Assembly: GCA_963920705.1 (NCBI GenBank) | Contig: OY987225.1 | Span: 18,369,492-18,433,491, forward strand | Length of the DNA: 64,000 nt | Source: Odiellus spinosus | Taxonomy: Eukaryota; Arthropoda; Arachnida; Opiliones; Phalangiidae | Direction of reading: 5' to 3' | Shown: piece after piece, positions 33,755 to 45,700 of the stretch | Numbering within the stretch: position 1 is the stretch's first letter | How the letters are laid out: each line of letters starts with the position of its first letter | Program-made: the position numbers and the translations under genes | The notes under the pieces: model-generated | What the model saw: only the letters and a program-made list of their open reading frames with translations | Databases searched by the model: none | Told to the model about the DNA's origin: nothing

Positions 33755-33760
33755 AATAAA
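33755..33760 (+). promoter_or_regulatory. Candidate polyadenylation signal (AATAAA)
   Basis: AATAAA lies about 120 bases downstream of the ABCH stop codon. This is a plausible distance, but the motif is common in AT-rich DNA, so this is a positional inference. Confidence 0.35.
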
Positions 33761-33964
33761 TCATTTTTATTTAATTTTTCTTTTATTCGTAAACAATCGA
33801 GACGACGGCTTTCGCCCTACTAGAATGAGTGAATGAGTTACAGCATAAATTACTTGCTTGGTATGTCTTAACAGTATGATAAAATAAGATGGCCATTTTT
33901 TGAGATTTTTGTTTCGTGAGATTTTATTTAGAATTTTTGAGTTTTTTTAAAATGTTTTGTGATA

Positions 33965-34620
33965 CTATGGTCAGTCCTCCTAAATCTGAACGCTTCTAAT
34001 TCTGAACACTTTCATTTAAAAATGTATAACTTAACTTTGGGTCTATTTAAAGATGGAAGGGCTTGTTTATTAGATTAAGAATGGGGCTATTCGCGGAACG
34101 CAACTTCAACGCTATAGGAAAAGACCCGGAGAAGATACAACCGCGATAATTAGCCTAATTAGACAGTTTTTAAGGGAATGTTTTCCTTTACGGTCCGGAA
34201 AAATCGCGGGCTTACGCGCACGATATCGTCGTAAAGTTTGAGTTTCCCGCTTCAAAATAAACTCCTCAAACTCAGAATTTGGCCTCAAACTCTTCGCGAA
34301 AATGTAATTTCAAAATATGTCTAAGAATTTCTAATTCTGAACGGTGCGTTAAAATACTGTATATGGAAAAACTCCCAAGATGTGCTAAGGAACCACTTCC
34401 AATCGAGAAACGAGTGTCACCATATGGATTCCATGGCCGAATTTAACAAGTGACTGGCGGAATTAGCGCGCTCGAGCCAGTATTTGCGTAGTTATCAACG
34501 ATTACCGGTCCTCGACTATTCAAACTTGATATTAGATAATACTTAACTTCGTCGCTTAAAATTCCATAGCAATCGAGATCTCCGATTTCTTAAAAAGCGT
34601 TCTAGGCGACCCTACCCTAG
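33965..34620. repeat. Second, inverted copy of the 5400-6375 repeat
   Basis: It shares, inverted, the blocks around TTCATTTAAAAATGTATAAC, GGGGCTATTCGCGGAACGC, ACTATTCAAACTTGATATTA and GGCGACCCTACCCTA. It is shorter than the other copy because internal parts are missing or diverged. It is non-coding. Confidence 0.6.
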
Positions 34621-35543
34621 ATCTTTTTCAGTTCGTCTCAGTTTTTTTTTAAGGGTGATTAAGATTGGTTTATTTATTAACCTTTTTCCGCACTGAATGA
34701 AGTAATTTTATGAGTCAAAATTATAGTCGGCTAGGAACACAAGAATTTTTATTTTTATTTTTTTTTGTCAAACAAAACACCAACCAGCTCTCGTGGACTC
34801 TTAAAAGCCAACGTACACTATTTTCTTTGTCAATGGCAAAAAAAAAAAAAAAAAAAAAAACTACTTGGGAAACCAAAATAGTACCTCCCCGACTACCACG
34901 TGATCTAACCTAACTTAACATAACCATACCTACACCGGGTATGCGTGTGCACTTGTGAGCCTATAAACCCGTCCTATATACCTCTGTGATAGCAGCCTTT
35001 AATCGTATGATGTGTGATCAAAGCTTTCAAATTTCTCGCAAATATCCATAATTAAACCTCTGAAGCTCTTCAAAGCCAGGGATTTTCTTTGCCAATGTTA
35101 AAAAATCGTTATTATCGTTAGGTTTTTTTCCTTACTGTCGGTACAGGTAAATCATGCTTCTTGCGCTGTCGGGCTTAAGACCACGAACTTCGACAGTGGA
35201 TCATAAAGGTAACCAATGGATACGATTCTTTTGTAGCCTCTTCTGTAAAGCCTTATTATCTCTAGCTCCTTCTTAAGCTTTATTTCGCAGATCGTTTCTA
35301 ATGGGACGGTCTTACCCAAGTGACACAACCGTCTCTAATTGAAGCCTCTGTATAACCTAGGTGCCGCTTAATTACATTAATATATTAACCAAGTACGAGT
35401 ACTACTACGAATACGCAACGAATTTAAGAGATTACATTCATCCCCCTTGGTAGTGAACGGGGGTGGCTAAAACTCGGATATATTACGGAATAAAGAGTGG
35501 GATTTAAGAATCATGAATTTCAATAGTAAAGGGTCACTCGTAA

Positions 35544-35886
35544 ATAGACGAATTCGAAATTGAAGAGGAACGTGCGCTCCATTGGGGAACAATCTTTACG
35601 CGCCGATCTGTTAAGAGATGTCGCTATAGTAGTTCCCATTCTGATCCTATTCTGATTGGCTAAGCTATGACGAGAAAGACAAACTAGGCGGTAACCCCTC
35701 CCCTCGCGCTTCGAGCCTTGACGCGTTTCCCATAGCAATGGGTGTAATACGTGGATAGGTACGAGAGCGAGAGATAGTGAGACGCAGGCGCCATCTATTG
35801 TGATAATTCATCATTATATTTGTACCCCAATGTCCCTAGCCCCAGGAAGTTGGTTTATGAGTAATTCAATTTCGAATTCGTCAATT
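35544..35886. mobile_element. MITE, GACGAATTCGAAATT family, best full copy
   Basis: Clean inverted ends AGACGAATTCGAAATTGAAG and CAATTTCGAATTCGTC bracket 343 bp. This copy best defines the family's boundaries. The 72-codon minus frame inside recurs (as shadows) in other copies, and none has a recognisable domain. Confidence 0.75.
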
Positions 35887-36715
35887 TATTGAAGGAATAT
35901 TCGAACAAAAAAATACCTTAGATATAAAAAAAATAAAGGTGGGCTGTTACAAGAAAAATAATGAATTAAAAGATGATTTTAAAATCTTAGTTTCGTTGTT
36001 TTAATTATATTCTTCAAATTAAAGTCAATTTGAAATATTTTTCTTATATTTTAGACTAGTTCTGGAGATGTGAATTTTCTTATCAATCATTATACGTTTG
36101 AATACGAGTAATTTGTTCGTAGATGAAACGCCAAACGCTTATCTTCGGGTAAACCTTATACATATAACAATTATACGAATATACAAATTTAATTTTCTTA
36201 GTTACAAACAATTTATCCGAAAATAAAACATCTGGAAATATACGAATAGCAGAAGATAATGGATATCCCATTCCGAGCTCTTTAATGAGACCTAGGCTAC
36301 CTATAAAATAGAATACACTTCTGTTGACTTATAACTTCTCAATAAATAGTTACGCTGTTAAGATCGTTTCCTTCTTTAAATTTGTCACAGATCCAACACT
36401 TTTAGTATCATTATATATTCTTATTCTATCATCAGTATCGCAAAAAAATTAAATGAAGAAATTCAACTCCAAATATCCAAGGCAATGTTTAATGATTATT
36501 TAACGTAAAATTTAATTAGAAAAAAACCTGTTTATTTATTGAAATTTTTACTCTTATAAAGGTTGCATTCTGGTAAATTGTTGGACAATTATATGCCAAG
36601 GATAAACCTGTTCTTTAAAAGAAAGAACGAACGAAAAGGAAAGGGTTGAATTTATATTTCTTGTACTAAATTCTTATGTAATACGTACAAATAAACTTGT
36701 CGTCTGTAGTTCGCA

Positions 36716-39700
36716 ATGTTGTTTTACAGCTATAATATTTTGGAGTTTTTTGCGCTGGTGGTTTCGATATTTTTCTCCGTTTCATTTGCTTACGTTTATT
36801 ATCAATGGACAATCTTACCACCTGGACCATTTCCACTTCCAGTTATAGGAAATATTTTAAGTAAGTGCAATTTGTACTCGGAATCAAATAATAACTAGGA
36901 TATCAGATATTTTAATCTCGGATAAATTATTTGTTAATATAACACCACAAATTATGTAAACAGACGCGTATCAAATGGATACGAATTATCCATAACCAAT
37001 TACGCGTTTATTCAAACGCGCGAAGATAAAAATATGATGTTTCTCGAAATCCGTGTAGAATGAAATTGAAATATAATAATTATATTTAGTCTAAATTGAA
37101 AGGAACAGCGACTAAATGACTACATTCTAGCTTAATTCGAGATCTCAATTTTGATTAAAATCCGCGAAGAAACTCGAGTTTCAAATTGTTCTTATCGGCG
37201 AATGAATAACTCTTTTAACGTATCAATTTCCCATAAAAATGAACACGAATAAAAAGTTAGCCTTACATTCGGATAACATAACTCGAATAAGAAATGGATA
37301 TTTTGTTCACGAACGGATAATATCTGGTTGACATTCACGATGATCTTATTCAATTAACAAAATATTAGACGAATTCCGAGTTTTAACTCGGAAATGGATA
37401 ACCATCATATATTTTTTCAGATATTTTATTTTCGGAGTAATTGTTTGTGACTAAAAAAGTGCAATTATTAAACGAACCAAAGCTAGGGTCACAGTAGCAT
37501 TTCTTAATCGAATTGAAACGGTAAAATCAAACCGATATTGAAATCGCCAGGAATCGTTTTAAACGTCACGTGTTCACGCAAAATCTTTAAAAATCGATTT
37601 ATTGTAGCTTCATCTATCGGTTGTTGAAACCGGTTCCCGAAGCAGTTTCGAGAAATCGAATCAAATCGATTCGAGAAAACACGGTTTCCCGTTCACACGA
37701 GACGGTTTAAATCGATTCCAAGGCCTATAGTATCAACGCGGCTTACGTTATTCGTGTTGAAACTATGTAATTAACTCGGATAAAAATTCACCGTTAAAAA
37801 GGCACGTTATATCATGAAAATGGTGACAGTGTCTTATTAATTAAATCTTATTTTTTATTGGTTAGGTTTCTGTACTCGAAAACACGTGAAGGATATTATG
37901 TATAACTTTAAGGAAAAATATGGAAGTATTTATACCATCTGGTTTGGATCCGTGCCTTTCGTTATCATAAATGATTGGAAACACATTAAAGAAGCACGCG
38001 TTACGAGGAAAAGTGACATTATTTCGAAACCGCAATTACGCTCAAGTAGGTAATCATAAGTTAATTCCATGCTCTCAAGAAGTTAAAATAGTCGTATTCA
38101 CATAAGGGGGTGCAAAAATTCATATCAATATTCAAACAATATCATGAACAAATAATAATCGTACCCAGTTAAGATAAAAATTTAACCATTTTTGATTATT
38201 TTTAAATGAAAGTCGACAATTATAACTCTTATCACGAACAAATCAGATAAATTTATCAATGAGTAATAATATAATCGCATCTAACCACTTTAAGTTTGTT
38301 TATAAAGACTTTTAATCCAAATTAATCGATTATCCACAATTAACCGCTTGTTCTGGTTTATTCGTAGTTAATTACCAAACTCGTAAGGGAGTTTTCGATT
38401 AAATTAAACAACTTTTTTAAATATTTTCATGGCGCAATTAATAAAAAATATGATAAATATTGTTTCTATCACATATTTGCCTAAGACTTTCTAAGAATTT
38501 TGAAGAGTAATAATAATCGATGACCTCCATCGCATTGTTCACAGTAATTCATACGGAATATTCTTTATCTTTTAGCCATTGTCCAATGGATAAACGGTTA
38601 ACCAAAAATAAACCATCATTATTAACGATAAAGTGTTAGAGAAACTGTGTTAATTTTTTAGATAAATGTTTTTAAACCTAAGGTATAAAATTATGAAACG
38701 GTAAAATTAATAAAAAAAATAGTTAATCGTAAATAATCGCAAAATTAGCAGATAGTTTTATCCAGACGCCGAGCCTTGGTTGAGACTGATTTGTTGATGC
38801 CCTTAAAAATTCCAAAAATCTCATAGAAAAAATCGTTGTATACATTATTAAATACGATTCACTATATATTCATTTTCAAATTTTTTATATTTTTAAATCT
38901 GAAGCCAAACCTTTTTTGGATTACCTGGACACCATCGTAATGGAAGCAAACACAAAGAAATGGGATATTAGCAGAAAGATAGGACACGCCTCATCCAGGT
39001 AGAATTAAATTCAAATTAGCTAGATTTAAAGGGATAGCTCTTCCTTTACGCACACATCCTAGCTAGGAGGATATAGAGATGAGCGAGAGTTGGACTGAAT
39101 GTTTTCGTATTGAAACGCGCTTTCCGGCCGCTAGCTACTAGCTTTCCCCACGTTTTCCCCGTGATCACGTGATGCGCGTAGCCGAGGCAACTAGATGGGC
39201 GTGAGTGTCTCTCCCTGCCCCAAACTTAGATCTAAGAACTGACAGTACAACTCTCCTTCACCCCTAAATCCTCCCAGATTCTAGTATTGACCGAGCAAGA
39301 TTTTCTAACAATGTAGTCTGCTAAGCAAGAACACTAGGCGACTTTATACGGACTTTAAATAACGCGGATAGTCCCTTTAAAACACGCAGAAAAGATTTTG
39401 GCATTGAATTAAAGGGAGAATGCAACCTAACAACTGATTTATTAACGATTCCTTATCTTTTAAATATGCCTAATCCACCAGTAAAAAAAATTACAAACAA
39501 GCATTAAACTAGAAATGAATTTAAAACTTACCATCAATATAGGCTTAGCTGGATTCATGGAGATCCTGAACTTCTCATATAAGGTCTCGCAACCAATGAC
39601 ATTGATCGATGGCTGTTATATGGGGAGTTCAGGATCGCCCTGAATCCAGCTAAGGTTATTTTCCGGGTAAGATTTAAAATTATTTCTACTTTAATATTTG

Positions 39701-42700
39701 GTTGTAGTTTTTTTTTACTAGTGTTAGGTTGCATTCTCCCTTTAAAAGCAGACCCTAAAGCCAATCAAACCATTTCCCGCGATAAGCGCAGTGGTTCGCT
39801 ATTTGTGTCGCGGAAAACCTTGCTACAAAGGCTTACTATTATTCTAGTCTCAAAGGTGGCGGCACAACGAGATTGTATTAATCCAAAGGTTGGGTTTTAC
39901 TAGCGCTCCCAACTACAGTCAGATATCTTTTCGGTCCACAGATAAAACTGATAGTTTAAACTGGTTCTAAATCGGATAAACTGATTTTTAATCTAACTAC
40001 AAGAAGCGGATACCGGTTCAGCTCTTATTCGAATAAAAGTTATTTACAAAATGTTCTTATCCATGCCTTCTATCTGCTGCTAACAGCAAAACGCTTTTTA
40101 AAAAGAATACTCATTTAAAAGAATTAATTAGAACTATTGGCAAATAATTGCACGTTATTTCGCAAAAAAAAAAAAAAAAAAAATAATAAGAGACTAATTG
40201 AGTTATCCGTTTGAGTATCGGCAGAAGTAGATGAAACCGTCCTTTGAAGTTTACTACTCTAATGTTCGATATAGCGCTCCTCTCTGTATGGGTAAAATTC
40301 ACAATTTTACGAGATCGCAGGGGTCTTACTTCATACCCCCTGTCTACGGAAAATTCTAAATTCTCTCTATCCACAAACGACGACGTTTTTTTTTTGATGA
40401 ACTCCAAGGCTGCTACAGATATTCGCTCGACGAACTCCCGCTCCGAAAATATCTACCGTTAGGAGGCGTACGAATCGCGCTTTTTCAAACTAACCCATAG
40501 AGAGAGGGGTAGACAAGACCCGGGAGTAATAGACTTCAAAGGAGGGTTTCATCGGCTTCTGGTTTGAGTATCGGTTAACTCGTAGATATCTGGTCAAAAA
40601 AATGGAGAGATGATTTTGATATAAAAATCGGTTAATGGTTTGGTAAATAGTTTTTATCAGTTAACTTATACGCACAATATCTTTTTTTACTCTTAGAAAA
40701 TTTGCTGACCAGGAAAAACTCGCCAATATAATTCAAAGTAATGTTGCAAAAAGCGTAGAAAATATGAGAATTAAAAATATATTTAATCCAACGTTGGATA
40801 TTGAAACTATGATACTCAGTATCATTTCAGAGATTACATTTGGGTATGATTCTTACATTTTTTCAGTAAATTAATTAAAATGTTTAGAGTCAGTACACCT
40901 TGCGAATTCTTAAGGGTAGCCTGCAACCTAACGGCAATTGATTTTTACCAATTCCTTATCGCTTAAATAGGCCTAATCCTAAATAAATATTATTAGAAAT
41001 AAATTTAAAACCTACACGAAAATAGGCTTAGCTGGATTAATGGATATCACCTGAACTCCCCGTGTAATGATATTCATCAATGAAAGTCGTCAGTTATAAC
41101 AGAAAAAATGAGATAAATCTATCAATAAGAAATAAATTTCTATCAGTATAATCGTATCTAGCCATTTAAAGTTTCTTTATAAAGATATTTAATCTCCAAC
41201 TTTTTCCACAAACTATATTCGTTACACGTGAAAATTTAAAAATTCTCAGGGAGCACTGATTTCTATCTTCTTTTAAATGTATATTAACCTGAATTTGTTT
41301 TCCAATTAAGTGCCGAAAGCCTTACGAAGGATGAGTTTGACGCCTTCAACGGTATGAGTCAAGCGATGCACGATAATCTCGGAAAAACTCCCGGAGATGT
41401 GTGTTACCCTCTATTACCATTTTTTTACCACAGAGAATTAGCTATTAGGAGAGCTTGCAAAGCTTTTGGTGAAGTATTAACAAGAAAATTTCAAGATAAC
41501 AAGAAAACATACGAGCCTGGTATGCATTTTATAAATATCATAATAAACAGGTAGGCACATATATTTGGGTCCACATGCGCGGTTTTTAATTTTGCCCGGT
41601 TTTTCATTTTGCGCGGTTTTTCATTTTGCGCGGTTTTTCATTTTGCACGGTTTTTCATTTGCGCGGTTTTTCATTTGCGCAGTTTCCCATTGGCGCAGGT
41701 TTTCATTTTCGCAGTTTATCACTGGCGCAGTTTTCCATTGGCGCAGTTTTCTTACTGGCGCAGTTTTCCATTGGCGCAGTTTTCCCTTTCGCGCAGTTTT
41801 CCGTTTTTGTGCAATTTTTTCATTTGCGCAGTTTTTTCATTTGCGCAGTTTTTTCATTGGCGCAGTTTTTTATTTGCGCAGTTTTTTATCTATGCAATTT
41901 TATTTTTTTTGCGCGATTTTGCATTTACTCAGTTTTTCATTGGCGCAGTTTTTCATTGGCACAGTTTTCCATTTGCGCACTTTCCATTAATCTATTTGTA
42001 GGCAAAACTGCAGAACTGAAAAACTGCGCAAGTGTGCATATGGGAAATGAGGAATTGGAACATTCCCAATGAAAAGGGATACTTGACTTTGGAATCAAAA
42101 TATATCGATTTAAAATATTAAAATATGGGTTTAAACATTATCAAACACGCCAAAGAGTTTGTGGTACGTCGCGATAAATAATCAATTTTGCGAAAATAGG
42201 TTAATTTTTAAAATCTCTCCCTCATTTTCATGGACGTCACGAAAAGTGAGAGACCACACTGCAAAAAATGCCCTTTTTGGCTATACTTAGAAGTTTAATT
42301 TAATTGTAATTGTAATTTTTGGAACCCACTTCGTAATGCGCATTGATTTTCATTTTTTTGCAAAGAAACTTGAGTGCGAAATAGTAAAAAAATAATAAAA
42401 ATATTTTGATTTACTTCAGGAAAATACAGGAATTTCATTGACACGGTCTTAAAGTCCTCCCAAGATTTTCGAGAAAAGGGAGAAAACTTGGAATATTTGA
42501 TCGATGAAAACTCGAAAAAAGTTGTCGGGATACTTTTCTTAGGTAAAAATTACGCCACTCTTTGTTTTAGACAAAATGACCCCTAATTAGTTTATTGCCA
42601 ATTTCATCGTAAACAGGAGGAACCGATACTTCGGTATTAACACTTACTTGGATATATCTTATTCTCGCGAGTTATCCAGATGTACAAATGAAAATTAGAG

Positions 42701-45700
42701 AGGAACTCTTGGCCAACATTGGTACGTAACACCAGACATATTCTCTAATAAGAATCCATGATTGCCATGATGTCATTAGAGACGCCAACACGAATAACTA
42801 TTGAAAAGTTTACTCGTTAACGATTATCAACCTTTAAAGTCGACCTTTATTAGTAATTTGTTCTTTTTTAAACCATGACCCTGGTGATAGTAGCGCCGCC
42901 AGGATTTTACTCTAAGTAGGCACCGTGATTTAGAGGCCCCCCCTCATCAGGTTTTTCCTTGTCATTTTCAAGCTAATGTTACATTATAAAAAGGTTGTAA
43001 GGAGATAGTTTCTAGGAGGGATCTAGGATAGTTCGGTGCAGGATAATTGGCTGCCGGAATATTGGCTGCTGAGAATATTCGGTGTGGGGAAAATTGGGTG
43101 CACGGAAAACTCGGTGTTTCAAAAAATTTTAATTTCAATTTAATTTTACAATTAATTTTAAAATTTTAAAAAGAAGCGTGGTGTGCTACACCAAAAATAT
43201 ACACCTTTCCCACATTTCACTATTTTGCTTTATAGGTCTTTTCAACCTTAATTCTTACTAATGCTCAATAAAAATTATAGCATTTAATTGAGGCTTCAAT
43301 CTATTTGTAATATTATAGATAGCCCGAGCTAAGGATTAACTAGTTGGAGGGATTTGCTAATTAGAAGGATTAACTAACCTAACCTTACCTTAAAGATTAC
43401 CAGATGGACGGGGTTGCTCGAGGAATTATCTAGTTGGAGGTATGGGCTAATTCGAGGGATTAACTAACCTAACCTTATCTAAAATATTATTTTGCACCGA
43501 ATTTTCCGCCCAAACCGCACCAAATATTCTCGCTCCCAATATTCCTAACACCAAATTTTCCTGCACCGAACTATCCGTATACGGCTACAAGATGATATGG
43601 AAAAAAAGAATTTTCAGAATCACAAGTACTTTTCATAAAAATAAATACTCCAAATAATTTAAAATACACCCAGAGATTTCACCATGGGCAACTATCTTTC
43701 ACAAGCAGATCTCAGCGATATAATAGCACTTGAAAGCGTAAAGACTTTTCCGGGTGCCATTCCGCCTTAATGTTTTGAAAAAAGTCAACAAACCCAAATC
43801 ACCCCCTATAGAGTGCCAAAACCCTTGCTTGCCACAAATTCCTTACTACAATAGTTTGCACCATAGATATGAAAAATAAGCTAGATCCACTACCCTCACG
43901 GCCAACCGGGGGGGAAAACGTCGGGAACCGAAGGCTGCCATTTGAGGGACATTATGTATTTAGCGCCATCTAGTCAAGAAGGATCAGACACTTTAAAAGG
44001 GAAAAACCGCGGGAAATTTGAAGGGATGAATTCTCGTTTATGAAAGCGCGGGAAACCTAAAGATGCTAATAGGCCATTTGAGTAAAAGCAAAAGCGCGGG
44101 AAATTACAAAATGATTAAGCAACTTTTTGAGGTTTGAGAGCTTGGGTAAAGGCGAAATAATAGAAGACTAAAAATGGTTAAAAGTTGTGCTTTTTGCAAT
44201 GTAAACGCAATAAGAGAGTCGGGAAGGAACAAAAGTGTTCATTTCATAGGTATAAAAAAACATTTTAATATAATCAAAATGTACAATAACCGAGGTGCAT
44301 TTTTATTATTAAGATTTCTTCTGGGCAATAGTGAGTTGCAAAGAAAATGGATAGCTGTGGTAGATCGAGACAATTGGAATCCATCTTCATATGATTCAGT
44401 GCGTAGTGAACATTTCCAGGAGGAAGAAATTTATGTTCAAAACGGAAAACACTATCTTAGAGATAATATTGTTCCAACAAAGGTTAATAACTAAAATTAA
44501 GTGGTTGATTGTGCAAAAATAACGTAAAGGGATGGTGCGGGGAATACTTCTCCGGCTTCGTTGACTATGGCATATCGGATGCTCTTGGGACCTTTTGTGT
44601 TTGCTGGGATATGGTTTCCAATAACAGCCGAGATAGCCAAACTATTGCGTCACAGGACTTTGGTATTTATGTTAGTAGCTATCAACTGTAGTTGGAAAAT
44701 ACCTCTTGGGTATTTCTTGCTTGATGGTACACCGGGCGGCTCTTGACGCAGCTTGTGAAAGATTGTTTAGCCAGGATCAACGCCACTGGAGTTAAGTGCG
44801 TGCCTTTGGTTAGCGACGGCTTAAGCAGCAATTTAACTATGGCCAAAACATTGGGAGCAAATTTGGATACTGAATATTTGGACCCCAGTTTCTCAAATCC
44901 TGCGAATCCAATGGGACATAGAATTTATTTAATCCTTAATGGAGGATTAAAACAGCCATCAAAAAGTGTTTTACAAATCTGCGCTTTGACAGAGTCATAC
45001 ATTCGGCAAAACGTTTCTGTTGATATGAAATCAAAAAACATTTCACTATCCATTGAAATTGCTGTTATGCGAAAGTTGGTAAATGCAAATGTATTTAGCG
45101 AGCTTCAAGAGCACATGTTCGATTTTGAAGTTGGTATCGAACACCATCGTAATAGATTAATGAAAAACATTATTAATTTGTACGCAAAGGTTCGCCTTCA
45201 CAAAATAGCCAAAGATAAGAACCTACAATTAAAAAAGCAAGCCATTAGACATAACTATCAAAATTATTTTTGTTTGAAGGGAAATAAAGCCTGTTAAATA
45301 CCTTTATAATTCCGCTTCCCTGTAATTTATTTTGTGGATTCTTTTCAACGCCGGTACATAAATCTTCTTTTACTAAAACTAACAAGTAGCATCCTAATAA
45401 TATTAATTATAACAATAATAAAAGGAATCAGGAATCTAAAATAACGTTGCTTCCGTTACAACGGAGGCAAGAAATATAAAATTTTCAACAATATCTGTGC
45501 TTTCGGCTTTTATAGCAGACGAAATACGTGTTCGCCATATTTTAGTTTTTATTCGTAGCATCAGATGGCGCGAGCATACACATGAAGGAGGTTGCTCATA
45601 TGGGGGCGAAAGTGAATTAAATAATTCAGTTCTCGCCCGTCAGATGGCGCGGAAAACGGATTGTCCCTCAAATGGCAGCCACCTGGGTCTGACGTACCCC

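Larger units (their letters stand above)
33635..36715. other. Intergenic region between ABCH gene and P450
   Basis: No gene is seen. It contains a candidate polyadenylation signal at 33755-33760, the inverted second copy of the 5400-6375 repeat at 33965-34620, a 20-A tract near 34839-34859, a GACGAATTC-family MITE at 35544-35886, and a partial copy (about 36083-36290) of the GAGCTCGGA palindromic MITE. The P450 promoter should lie in the last few hundred bases, but I cannot point to elements. Confidence 0.5.

Noticed and set aside
41565..42072. Three overlapping Phe/His-rich frames of 130-148 codons
   Set aside because: All three plus-strand frames of a degenerate tandem repeat stay open; the residues carry no domain, and the stretch is inside P450 intron 5.
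43976..43992. AAGAAGGATCAGACA shared between the P-like element and the palindromic MITE at 17190
   Set aside because: A 16-base identity between two sites is about what chance allows over all pairs in a 64-kb window, and flanking bases do not match.
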